This document shows positions 10,085 through 20,104 of a DNA stretch of 28,057 nt, in pieces (the stretch's first letter is position 1; every line of letters starts with the position of its first letter). Source of the DNA: Chromera velia. Lineage: Eukaryota; Sar; Chromeraceae. The stretch is taken from assembly GCA_018398765.1 (NCBI GenBank), contig JAHBMJ010005918.1:33622-61678 (forward strand), given 5' to 3'. Position numbers and translations under genes: made by a program. The notes below the pieces were generated by a model. That model was not told where the DNA came from and did no database searches. It saw nothing but the letters and a program-made list of their open reading frames with translations.

Positions 10085-10865
10085 GGCTTCAGCTGATAGT
10101 GTCAGCCATCCGCTTGTCTCCTTTCGCTTTCAGCCCTCACTTGTATGCCTATACCTCCACTCTTGCGGTGCGGTCTTTCTTTCTTCAAGGGCAAGGTGAG
10201 ACAGACAATGCATGAAGGCTTCTGAGGATGATGGGCAATCTTCCTCTCACTTTCCCCTTCTTGCTAGACTCACCCCTCTATAGCGCGACTTCCCGTCTTC
10301 CCGCCATATGTTTGTCTTTCTCCTGTACAGCAAGTCGTCCTTCAGTATTCCTTCCGTCTCTGCCCTTTCCCATTCTGCCCTGTCGGTTACGGATGGCTCA
10401 ATCTTTTCTTTTTTGCGCATACTGACATACAACCCGATGGACAGGCAAGGTAGGCTGTCTGTTGGTTGCTCTAATAGAAAGCTATGCACTTATGAAGCCT
10501 GCTGCCAGTGTGTAGATGATTTTATTCATCAGCTCTCTATCTGCCCCTGATGGACTGCTGAACAAGGCTTTTTGCAGTGGTTGGCATTAATTCAATTGGA
10601 CCGCTTCACTTGTTATGACTCACCCTTTGCATCCGCCTCCTTTTCTGATCTGGGGGTTCGCAAGTTCATCACATTGTTCTTGCACTCTCAACCCTCTCTC
10701 CTCTTTATGATTTCTCATCATATTGTAGTAAATGATTGATTAGATTAAGTTCAAACAACTGTCGTCCACTTAGCTTGCAGCTGGCATAATTGAACAGACC
10801 CATGCATATAATATGCGCCGCCCGGGAGTTCTAACTCCACCTAAGGTTTGGCATCAATCAATCAA
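10085..10865 (+). pseudogene. Coding repeat of unknown function, copy 1 (decayed)
   Basis: Not a recognised family. Frame 0 (about 10203-10739) encodes a protein aligning end to end with copy 2 at 20.1-20.9 kb at roughly 40% identity. The shared order is SSHF...LTP, FPSS..FVFLL..KS, SAL.VTDGS.F.FLR.L, KLC....C..CVD.F.H.LS (CX4CX2C), FL..LA, and a tail ending in D and a stop (TGA 10737-10739). Two stops interrupt it: TAG 10281-10283 where copy 2 has CAA, and TGA 10548-10550. Upstream, GLSFFKGKVRQ (near 10171-10205) lies in another frame and matches GSLFFKGRARH of copy 2. A 3' UTR of about 60 bp leads to a GC-rich motif with a hairpin (10825-10838) and an (ATCA)n tail (10852-10875), as at the 3' end of a non-LTR retroelement. 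The element class is inference. Confidence 0.6.
10825..10838 (+). other. 3' terminal hairpin of the coding repeat, copy 1
   Basis: GGAGTTCTAACTCC folds as a GGAGT/ACTCC stem, right after GCCGCCC and before an (ATCA)n tract. Copy 2 has GGAGC/GCTCC at 20930-20944. The closing pair changes T-A to C-G on both sides, a compensatory change that supports a structured 3' end. Confidence 0.55.
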
Positions 10866-10879
10866 TCAATCAATCTTCT

Positions 10880-11671
10880 CCCGTCACCTGCCTGAGGCTG
10901 CCTCTGTCTTTCTGTCTCCTGAGCTTAGGTCTTATTCCTTCTTTTCCAGCCTTCTGCTGCAAGCAATTCGCTTCCCTCTCTTTCATTTCAGCCCTCATTA
11001 ATTTTATTTCCCTGCGTCTCCATCTATGTGCTGCACTTTTTCTCATTCCGCTACTTTTCCCTCGCTTTGCACCCAGATCGTGTTCAGGTTGCGTTCTTTC
11101 TCTTCCAGCCGCCAGCCGCCCGTTTTTGGTTTAAATTTCTTTGCTTTCAGCCTTTCACTCGCATCCCTCTAGCTATCTTCACCTTTACCTTTGTGCTGAA
11201 AGCTTTCTGCTTCGGCTACCTGCCTCTCCGTTTATGCCTATCACGTTCAAGGTGCATTCTGCCTCTTCCATCCAGCATTTCTTTTCTTTCTGGGGACCAG
11301 CCCTCTGCTACATTCTGTTATATTTTTCTACCAGCCCCTTCCTTTTCTCCCTCTGATTTTAGTCCTTTGATCATAATATCATTTCTCAGCTTCTCTTTCT
11401 GTTCTGCGCCCTGTCTGCTCTTGCGATCTGCGGCTATCTGCGTCTACTTTTCTGTCTCCTGCCCTCAGCTCACATTTCTTCTCTGTCGGCTTTTAGCTGG
11501 TAGTATCAGCCATTCGCTTGTCTCCCTCCGCTTTCAGCCCTCACTTATATGCCTGTACTTCTACTTCGGTGGTGCAGTCTTTCTAATTAGTCTTTCTTCT
11601 CTCGTCGTCTGCCTCTGTCTTCCTGTCTCCCACCTTCAGGTCTTTTTTCTTCTTCTCCAGCCGCTCATTGG
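10880..11671 (+). repeat. Polypyrimidine region of degenerate repeats
   Basis: C/T-rich on the + strand, with recurring phrases such as CTTTCAGCCCTCA and TGCCTCTGTCTTYCTGTCTCC. The segment 11488-11584 repeats 10085-10180 at over 80% identity, mostly differing by transitions. The segment starting about 10905 resembles that starting about 11605. The 218-codon open frame over it is Phe/Ser/Leu-rich because of base composition and has no family features. Confidence 0.7.
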
Positions 11672-13293
11672 AGGTACATGGTGATGCGGGGCGGCGTATG
11701 GTAGCATATGGTATGGCATATGGCGTGGCTAATGAGAAAATCACCCCCAATTACAGCCAATGACCGCCCTTGGCTCACGCTAGTCAACCCGATCCAATTA
11801 AGAAAACCAGACCCTGTGAAGTTGAATCAAACCTAATCAAACCTAACTGTCGAAGTTCCTAAATATTGATCAACAAACTACATATTTAGAACGGTCCGAT
11901 TGATCAAAAATTATAAAGTTAGGCTAGCGGATTTGTTTCGAATCTTTATTATTAACCCAGTTATTAACTTATATTAACTTCAAAAAAGCCCTATAAGGTC
12001 CTATAAGAAAGATCTCTATATAATAAATTTAAACTTAAATTTTAGAGTTATTATTTATTTTATATTATGTCTGATGATTCAACAGGGGGTTTGTTATGCA
12101 TGTTACGTCTAGTTGCATCCCTGTATATGAGGATTGAGCGGATCTATATAGCCTAGTGAGTCATCTAGTATTTTGTTTTTTCAGGATTATCTTTTCTTTT
12201 TTTGTTTGCTTAATGATGTTAAATGCATTCAGTTCAGTCTAGAAGTTTAGTTTCAACTGTCAAAACTCAGGTTCTCCATTTATTCCCAATCATCGTCCGT
12301 GCCCCTTGGTGCCTGCACCGCAGCAATAGCCCCAGCACTTGTAAAGGAACACTCCCCATGTAGTTGCTTTCTTAACTTTCTCTCCCCCCTTATGCAGTAT
12401 ACCAAAGCTCTGATCACTACAAGTTAAATTCTGGTTTTCACCATCCCTACCATTTTGCTGGATTTGGTGTTTGTTCTCACTGCAATAAGGTTAAATCTAG
12501 TGAACTGCTCTCCTAAGTATACTGTTGTGAATCTCTTCGGTTTTAGCCTTACTGCACCCCGGTATACCGCAGGAGCGTAGCGGAGGCGGCACAGTGTATC
12601 ATATATGGAGACGCGGCATATAGCGGCATGCATGAAAAAACCGGCCCTCAATTAATATAATTAATCAATCTAGCAATCAATCAATCAATAAATACTCTTA
12701 GCCACTAGCCTATAACTGTTAAACAATTTTTTTTTCTGTATTAATTAACATTTTTAGAAAATTAAGACCGATATCGCAATCGATTACCAATAGCGAGTCA
12801 CAGGCTCGGATATTCAATAATGGAGATTCTAGGTAATCGATAGTCTTTTCCAACAGCTGAGATCTTATGTTATCTGTACACAAATGTGTTGGTAGGAGCA
12901 CACGGTCAATCTACCATAATCTAGTACAATCCAATAGGCTGCTGTCTGATTCAATTGGAATTTATTGAATATATGCTAATTAAACAACATACAAAAAACC
13001 TAGCAAAAAACGCATGCATGCAAAAGCCTTTGGAGACTGAAACTTCGCATACACGCTGAGCTAAACATCAATAGCTCGAAATCAGTATGCCAATTAATCG
13101 CAGTATTACATCAATCCTTGTAAGCTGATGGATAGACTTTAGGCATGATTAGAGAACACACGTAGTGTCCTGCGCGCAACGCCCCTCCGTATCTATACCG
13201 CTGTCTTTTGTCTATCGCTGACGGTTCTCAGGTGCACTTGCAGAAGCAAACGACAACAAAAGGCTATAACGTTGAAAATCAGTCATATGTAGA
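11672..13293. other. AT-rich spacer without recognisable gene
   Basis: No gene is supported. It holds a (CAAT)n run near 12663-12690 and two loosely similar 40-bp segments (11714-11752 and 12611-12653, both GGCATATRGCG... running into CAATTA). No hammerhead core was found by eye in the part beyond the Penelope-like element's 3' end. Confidence 0.5.
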
Positions 13294-14442
13294 TTATTTT
13301 AAAACAAAACAAAGAAAGGGCAAACGCGCCTTCCAAAGAGAACGAAGACCATCATCACCAGTCCAACGGACTGTAGACATGAACAAATCAAGCAAAAACA
13401 AAACAGGCCATCTCAAAATATATAACTCCAAAAACAGAAAAGTAAGTTCATCAACTAGGACAACCGCAGGTACATTATAAGAAGGAAGGGTCCGGATAAG
13501 ATGAGAGGATATTAGGCCCCCCTTGGCCGAAACAGAAGGAACACAGGAGAAAACATGCATCAAACGCACTCTACGAAGTGAAGGTAGGTTAGGAAAAGAT
13601 GACCATCCTCCAGAAATAGGCAACAGAGAAAAAACAACCAAATCACGAAAGAAATTACGAAGAACATCACGGTTAGGATTAACAGCAGTAAAAAGCAAAA
13701 TCGAAGGAGATTCCGGTAAAGAGAAAAGACGCAGACCAAACACTGTAGATCTCTTCTGACGCTCTAAAATGCATGCAGGACTGTAGAAGTCTTCCTCAAG
13801 TAACTTTTCTATTATGGGGTCATCCAGCACGTTACTCATACCATAGTCAGACCTAAAAACAATCGTTCTATCGTCCATGTATCTTCCTGTCATCCATTTC
13901 TCCCCCCCCCATGAAAGCTTCGATCTCATCAATGCAACAGAGTACTCTTTCCATACGGTAAAAAATCGGGCCCCACCAGGAAAGCAAGGACTCCCTTGAG
14001 GAAAACCTTCATGCTGTCTGACCATCTTCCCTCGAACTTGAATTACATTCAAAACAAAATCAAGATTAATTATACGAGCTAGCATCTCAAGAGAGCAAGA
14101 AAGTGCATTCGCATAATTGCAGTGGGAGGATAAAAAAACAATAGGTTTTAAATAACGTCTCCGAGAATACCACTTCTTACCCTCCCCCGGACCCGCCTCC
14201 TTAATACAAAAAGACTTATGGGTAGGTAACACAACAAAATGATATCTAGAGGAAGAATGAATGAAATAAACAAAGTCATTCAAACAAGAAAGGAAATCAG
14301 CTCTGGGTAGGAAGGGAAAAAATGCTTTGATGTCGTCCACCAGCAGACCAAGTCTACCCCGAGGCCAATACAAATTAGAAGAAAGACAAGAGCCATGATC
14401 TGCAAGTCTGCCAAACCCTGAATTAAAGATCCTAACCTTATC
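13294..14442 (-). pseudogene. Reverse transcriptase domain of the Penelope-like element
   Basis: The largest unbroken part of the element (stop-free from 14442 to the TAA at 13294-13296, with a methionine-free start). Fingers and palm are recognisable: NSGFGRLADHGSCLSSNLYW, then VDDIKAFFPFLPRADFL, FPQGSPCFPGG and RYMDDRTIVFRSDY. Both Asp of YMDD and the motif A Asp are kept, so the catalytic residues are intact although the upstream frame is broken. The thumb after 13800 is not recognised. The frame is stop-rich beyond 13294, so this is probably the natural C-terminus. Confidence 0.75.
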
Positions 14443-16750
14443 TTAAAAAGCAAAGACAGAGTCAAAGTCATGATAATGCGGTGAAAAGTAAGAAAGACAG
14501 CCATTCAAAGCCTTGCAAAGGAAAGAAAAAATCTCACGTCTGGCGTGTCTCTCGTAAGATACCAATAGCCTGTACTTCAAAGAGGACTAAGACTTAGGGA
14601 GCTCTCCCTCAACTCCCCAAGACTTACGTTTCACCCAAAGGATCCCAATCCTAAAGTGGTGTTTCTTCCTGTCAAATTTCTTGAACTGATTCAAAAAAGA
14701 CACCCATGCATCCTTTCCATTCGGAAAACCATTTTCCAAAAGGTCTAGAGAAGCAGAAAACTCACCCTCCCCAATTCTTTCATAAGAAGAATCAAAAAGA
14801 AAAGCTCTCGCCACTGCCTCAATGTATCTCCCTTTACATAAAAAAGCCAGATCTCTTCTGGCCTTGTTAACTGGCACAACTGCTAGAGCAGTTAATAACT
14901 TTCTTATTGCCATAGACTTCTTTGGGACGGCCGGCCCCTTTCTCATTTGCCTGAGCATACAAAAGCATTGAAACCCATCGCTCCCAAAGGTCGGCAATCA
15001 TTGCAGGAGACAAAACCCCTTTCATCGACCTGCCTCTTGTATTCTCCCTCCCCCTCCCCCTTCCCATTGTCCTCCTTAGACCAACCCCCTCCCAAGTGCC
15101 ACCATCAGAAGTGAGAACAGAACGGAGGAAAGACTCAATACGGTGTAACCCTTCGAAACAACATTCCATGCACCAGTGTTAGACCATAATTTGGCCTTGA
15201 AAGAAAAGTGAGGAGGAAGAGAGAAGAAAGATCTAAGAGAGGAAGACGTAGACAGTAGACAACACATATGACCATCAAGCAAAGGAAGATCAAATAACTC
15301 TGTAATTTCTATACAACGACACAACGATCCACAAGAAGAACCCTCACCCCCTCCTCCTTCCCCACAAATCCCATATATATTGTCTAAAGTTTGTTAAAGA
15401 TCAATCAGCTTTGTAGGGAGAAGGCGAAGCTTCACGTTTGACAATGGAGACACAGTTTTCCTTATCTCTTCAAATATGGCAAAATAAAAAGATCGGAAAA
15501 AAGACAAGTCAGCGAGGGGCACCCGAATCGTAATCAGCTCTCCTCTGAGCAAAGTCGCTGCTGACCAGCCATTCAACTTGCACATTCGTCTCACATTCAA
15601 GTCAAAAGTTGCCCTCCTTCCCCCAAGAATCCCGCCCCTGGGCACCATGCGTATACATGCACTCAAATCATTCTTTGTCGTATCAAATAAATGAAGAGAC
15701 GAATCGGGAAGGACCTTCTTGAACAATACAGTCAATAGTCGTGCACGAAATAGAGAAATCACGTCCCCTTCCCCTCTCTTCACCCCCATACCCTCTTTAC
15801 CAGTGACCTTGTAAAGGAAAAGAGAGCGAGATTGGAAAATGCCTCCTTTATCAGCTCTTCCTGCCAACTTCAACATGTGAACAGAAGATTCAAGTCTCCT
15901 CCTCAGACTTGAAACCCTATCACTACACTTGCACGCAATTGAGCGAACATCCCTTTTATTAGGGTCCCTCAAATTATGCATCAGGTCATTCTTGAACCTC
16001 CTTAACACACCAACGGTATTCCATATAGGTTTGTATGCACGAATACATAAGTACTCCATCATGCACAAATTCATCTGACTACCCCCAATCTTTGCAATTG
16101 GAAGGATAATAAAGAGGCCGCGTCTGGAAGTATCAGCAGACAAAACAGAATAGAAGCGATGTGCATACCCACAACCCGTCTTATTACATTTCCTCCCCAC
16201 GTGACACGGTTTTAATGCACTCGTGAGGTGCTAAAAGAAACGATCGAGCGCCCTACTAACGGTACTTCCAATACACAAGCCTCTCTTCCATCGTGACCAA
16301 ATCAAATATATTACTCCCTTATCTCACAATGATGCATCTTCTCCCACCCCAGGACAAGCATCTTTCACCTCTCTTAGAAAGGAAGAATATTTCGTATCAG
16401 ACAGACCCAACCATGTAGAAGCAGCCAACAAATGGGAATATATAAGTCTCCTCAAACATTTCTGACCAAACCCTCTCTTAAAGACAGTCCAAAGCTTGCA
16501 AGAAGGATTCATCACATCCTCAGGGGACGCAGGCATAACATGGAGAGTGTATGAAGGTGGCTGTGTCGTCTGAATGATAAGAACCGTCGTTAACGGGCAA
16601 TCGCATCTGTGAATCTCCGATGTGCAAACAGGACAGGCTTGAACTGCGTGTACATGGAGGGATGTAACAAACATCCGCACTCTAGCCAATCTAAGGGAAA
16701 GACGATCAAGGTCCGACTCTATTTTCTCTCTCACACAACATAACAAGCAC
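13294..16750 (-). pseudogene. Penelope-like retroelement with N-terminal GIY-YIG endonuclease and C-terminal RT (decayed)
   Basis: One minus-strand frame runs the whole length, broken by eight stops: TGA 16324, TAG 16231, TAA 15394, TAA 15076, TGA 15022, TGA 14998, TAG 14587 and TAA 14443. Chance would give about 50. From the N-terminus: a Cys/His cluster (CPVCTSEIHRCDC, near 16620); a GIY-YIG nuclease with VIYLIW (about 16300-16314) and CIGST (about 16261-16275), a Cys/His insert (PCHVGRKCNKTGCGYAH) and the E..CIRAYKPIWNT block (about 16020-16065); a long linker; then RT with LLVDDIKAFFPF (motif A), EGFPQGSPCFPGGA (motif B) and GRYMDDRTIVF (motif C, YMDD 13870-13881). RT copies the transcript; the nuclease nicks the target. 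GIY-YIG plus RT marks Penelope-like elements. The N-terminal placement matches the permuted Naiad/Chlamys-type clade rather than classical C-terminal EN+ elements. Assignment by motif, not alignment. Confidence 0.75.
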
Positions 16751-16785
16751 TATACAAGAGCCTCAATTAATTCTTGGTCCTGTCC

Positions 16786-18155
16786 TTAGCCTGCATCCTC
16801 CTCTTCCTCATCTTCTTCGACTTCCTCGTCTTCCTGTGTAAGACCTAGTAATTCCCGAAGAAACGTAAGTACAAGCGAATCTTCAGGCTGGTCATTCTCT
16901 GCATAGGCAAGGGCCATATTTCCATCTTCGTCTAGAGCACCTACGTCAATCCCTCTGGAAATGAGAAGCCCTGCAATACGTAGCTTCTTGTCAAATAAAC
17001 CACGCTCGGTCTCTTCTGAATCCCCCTTTGCCAAAAGTGTAACAAAGTGCAGAGCAGAAAGTTCAGAATGATGTGTTGTATAGATGTCGGCACCGTTTGC
17101 CAACAAGGTCTTCAGAACACCCAACGCGCCGGTCTAAGCTGCAGAATGCAGGACTGTGTGCCCGTCCACATTCCATATGTCTACGTTGGCTCCATGAAAA
17201 ATCAAGAGCTCTGCAATCTCTCTGTGATCTCTTGGGATGCCCGTGAAAACAATAGCAGTGTAGAAAAGAGGGTTGTTCTGAGATTCGTCTCTCTCATTTA
17301 CCCTCTCACCATGGTCCAGAAGTAATTCCACCACATCTCTATGGCCTATGCCAACCGCATTAAAAATAGGAGTGTTTCTGTTTTGCATCTTGGCATGTAC
17401 GTCAGCACCCCTCCCCAGCAAAAATCTAAAAAAATCTGTCTCCCCCGCCTGAGCAGCATATAATAAAGAGGTGTCACTCCGATGTTAGTGGCTGCATCAA
17501 CCTCTGCACCGCTGCACACTAAGAACTCGGCAATTTTCGGTTTGCCTTCCCGGTAGGCGATATGGAAGGCCCTCTTCCCTCTCTCATTCCCTTGACTCTC
17601 CCGACAGACTTCAAGTCCAGCCCTTCTCTCTATGAGGATCTGTACCGCCTCCAAATTCCCAAAATCAACTGCTCTCATCAATGCGGTCTCCTGAAGCCTC
17701 TGCTGCCCACCCCCTCCCACCCCTCCATTACCTTCTGCTATAACAGCCTGCGGAACCTCAACGACACTGTCCACTTCCGCGCCTACCTTCAGGAGAAGCT
17801 CAAGGTCTTCTCTCTTCTCCCTCTCCCCCGTCTCCATGAATGCGTTGAGGGCCTCACGCAGCCCCTCAGGCATCACTGCTTGGAAGGAACGAATCACATT
17901 GCCGATATCAAGGGCAAAGAGGGGCTCTAAGTCCATCCTGTAATACAGACTTAAAATCATGTTCAACTCACTCCTCACCCCCAACCTCATCTGGTCCACT
18001 ATTTTTTTGAGTCTGTCAAGGGTGGCAGCCTCTAGCAGAAGCAGCGCAGAAGATGTGCCCTCTTGCAGGGGTAACCGTTTGGGAGGGGCGGTATCTTCTG
18101 CGGGCTTGTCAGGAAATTTGACAGTTCCCAGCAGGGAGTCTATACTCTGAATCAT
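16786..18155 (-). pseudogene. Ankyrin-repeat protein (one 2-nt indel, one nonsense codon)
   Basis: About seven ankyrin repeats follow a helical N-terminus, and the end is acidic (EDEEVEEDEEEEDAG, TAA 16786-16788). Repeats are clear: TALMRAVDFGNLEAVQILI, AFHIAYREGKPKIAEFLV, TPIFNAVGIGHRDVVELLL, DHREIAELLIFHGANVD and ALGVLKTLLANGADI. Such repeats bind partner proteins; no enzyme domain is attached. Two breaks are seen. An extra AT within TATTATATGCTGCT (about 17457-17461) shifts the frame; removing it continues the repeat as PLYYAAQAGETDFFRFLLG. A TAG at 17134-17136 stands where the consensus has Gln (LHSAA-x-TGALGV). ATG 18155 is the first methionine, but the frame stays open upstream to about 18312 with Leu-rich helical sequence (GLQSLTESLLEVVG), so an earlier exon is possible. 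It could be a pseudogene, or a live gene with assembly errors. Confidence 0.75.
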
Positions 18156-18835
18156 CCCCACAACCTCCAGCAGGCTTTCAGTGAGGGACTGGAGCCCTTT
18201 GCGAACAGGTGCACGAAGACCAGAAGAAAGAAAGACAGTCAGCCAGGCGTGGCAGCCAGAATATTCCGTGTGTATACAGACGGAGGCAAAATGATGTGTA
18301 ATTGTACTTTATGAACTACAACAGAACACGCGGCCTACAGTGCGTTAATGCCACTCTGACACTGAATGAAGGGGCGAGAATGGTAGGGATTCATGCACTG
18401 TTTCCTTAAATTCGAAGACCTTCGAAGTTACCGCCGCTAATACCGCGAGACTGTGATCTAATGGCGTCAGACTCCTTTTGCATGCAGTGTTTTTCGGGCT
18501 CTGTTCTGCTTTCTGTGTGGACCTGCGCTATCGATTTGCACGCTCAGCCTGTGCTTCTTTCTTTTCTATGCAGCACTTCTGCGATGGTATGCGAGGAGGA
18601 GAGCCTTTTGAGGATACCGGCGTTGTCGCAGGTCGGTTTTCCGTTGGTTCGGTCGCCGGCCATTGTTGAGCGTCCAGGTAGATGTCTGTTTGCCTCTGAG
18701 GTCTGATCGATCCTCGGTAGCCCGTGCGTTTTGCTGGCCACTTTCCGGCTTTCTACCTCCGCTGCTTGTCTCCCTCCCCATTTTGTCTGCATCTTGCTGT
18801 TGCTGACTGCCTGTGTAGTGTAGAGTGGGCGCTGT
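18156..18835. other. Divergent spacer between ankyrin gene and coiled-coil fragment
   Basis: It lies between a minus-strand and a plus-strand coding region and would hold the promoters of both if they are genes. No promoter motif is recognised. The 81-codon forward frame at 18461-18706 shows no family features. A plausible splice acceptor (TGTGTAGTGTAG) lies near 18825. Confidence 0.4.
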
Positions 18836-19227
18836 CAAAGAAGACGAAAAACCGGCTTGCCCACGCATACAACGGGAATGGAACAGTAGAGAGGATCGAG
18901 AAGATCGAGGGAGAGATTGAAGGGGTGAAGGGAGAGATTGAAAAGGTGGAGAAGAATTTGAGGGCCGTTGCCTGGAATGAACATCGAACCGAAGCTGATC
19001 ATGATGCGTTGTACTACGACCTGTCCAAGACATAGCTGAGGAAGAAGGAGGAGCAGCTGAGGGACCTCTTTCTCACCAAGAAGCAGCAGCAGGCTTCCTC
19101 CAAGCAGTCATCCCTGAAGTTCTCGTGTACCTTGCTAGGCACCTTGTCTGCTCTAAAATTTCTCCAGCATACATTAGTCTCCGCCATCTCTTTAGATCGA
19201 CTTCTTTTTTTGGTGTGCGTGAACTGA
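18836..19227 (+). pseudogene. Coiled-coil protein fragment with LRKKEEQLRDL signature
   Basis: Coding character is clear from about 18850: an amphipathic helix (VERIEKIEGEIEGVKGEIEK) is followed by DALYYDLSKT, a TAG (19033-19035) and, in the same frame, LRKKEEQLRDLFLTKKQQQ. It ends at TGA 19225-19227. Comparable LR.KE.QLR.KE helices occur upstream of effector or kinase-like domains in many protist and fungal genomes, including Crinkler-type proteins. Nothing recognisable follows here. TAG could be a CAG to TAG change. The function is unknown and the family hint is weak. Confidence 0.45.
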
Positions 19228-19528
19228 CTGTCAGCTAGGTAGGAGTCCCTGTATGGCCGTTGATGGGCGTACTCCTCTTCGCGTGCGTATATGCCTAGTC
19301 TGGCCTGGCTGCATACGACATCGAAGTGCACGTACTGTGTGTGTGTCGCTACATCATGGAGGGCTGCGAAAGTCAGGCGGGAGGTGTCTGCCAGCAGGCT
19401 AAACGAAAAGTTCTCCAGCATGCTGCAGACTGACGTGCCGTGAGGGTGTCTGGGGGTTGAAAGTGAGGTCACTTTCACTATATATAACTTACTTCACTTT
19501 ATAACTAAAAAAGTAAATATCTATAACT

Positions 19529-19975
19529 TTTAAACCACAACGAGTTAGAAGCTGAAATTGGAGCTGTAAAGCTTTCTAACATAAATTAATTTGTCACTCT
19601 AAAATCTTTTTCATACTAAAGAAAAAAAGTGTTAGATTGCAATATTGTTCGGGGGGGTAGGAGTGCCAGTGAGGGCACTGGATAACGAAGGGGGCAAATA
19701 TGCAGACATGAACGCATGACTGTTGAACCACAACGAATGGGACATTGAGACTGGGGCTGCAAAACCATTCAACCTATACCTTGGGAACCCTCTTACTTAT
19801 GTAACTACAGGAGACCACAGGATGTTTGTGACTACAGAATATGTGTGACCACCACATATGTGTAACCAGAGAGGGTGCAGGTATGCGCAGGTCCCCTGTT
19901 TTTTGAGCCAGAAGAAGTGGAAGACTGAGACTGGGGCTGAAAAGCCGTTCAACGTATACCTCCGGAGTCCTCCCC
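19529..19975 (+). repeat. Three diverged direct repeats of about 60-70 bp
   Basis: Copies start near 19529, 19722 and 19901. The shared phrase is ACCACAACGA...TGAGACTGGGGCTGCAAA..CNTTCAAC, with spacings of 193 and then 180 bp. Copies 2 and 3 also share TATACCTYSGGARYCCTC. The 5' part (19480-19625) is strongly AT-rich. No gene was recognised between the copies. Confidence 0.7.
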
Positions 19976-20104
19976 CTTGTACTGATTCGCAAACCTTCCT
20001 TACAGGACGCCCCCACTGATTGCACCCCAATGGCCCCTGGTATTTTCGGCCTGCTTCCTGCAAAAGCCCTGCTTTGCTCTAGAGTGGCCGACTGGTAGTG
20101 CTCG

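Noticed and set aside
11028-11684. 218-codon hydrophobic frame resembling a membrane protein
   Set aside because: Phe/Leu/Ser richness follows from the C/T-rich repeats; no family motif, and repeats within the DNA do not respect the frame.
12424-12651. 75-codon reverse frame in the AT-rich spacer
   Set aside because: Short, no motif, no neighbouring exon.
13100-13140. CTGATGGA near the end of the Penelope-like element as a hammerhead ribozyme core
   Set aside because: It is on the opposite strand to the element, lacks the GAAA partner and has no flanking stems.
13208-13759. Lys/Arg-rich forward frames of 90 and 78 codons
   Set aside because: They are antisense to the Penelope-like RT, whose motifs explain the sequence.
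14867-15169. Frameshift inside the Penelope-like element at 14867-15169
   Set aside because: The alternative frame looked coding at first, but the main frame continues through with only three stops (15076, 15022, 14998), so no frameshift is needed.
19014-19478. 154-codon reverse frame
   Set aside because: Its right-hand half is antisense to the LRKKEEQL coiled coil, and the rest shows no recognisable feature.
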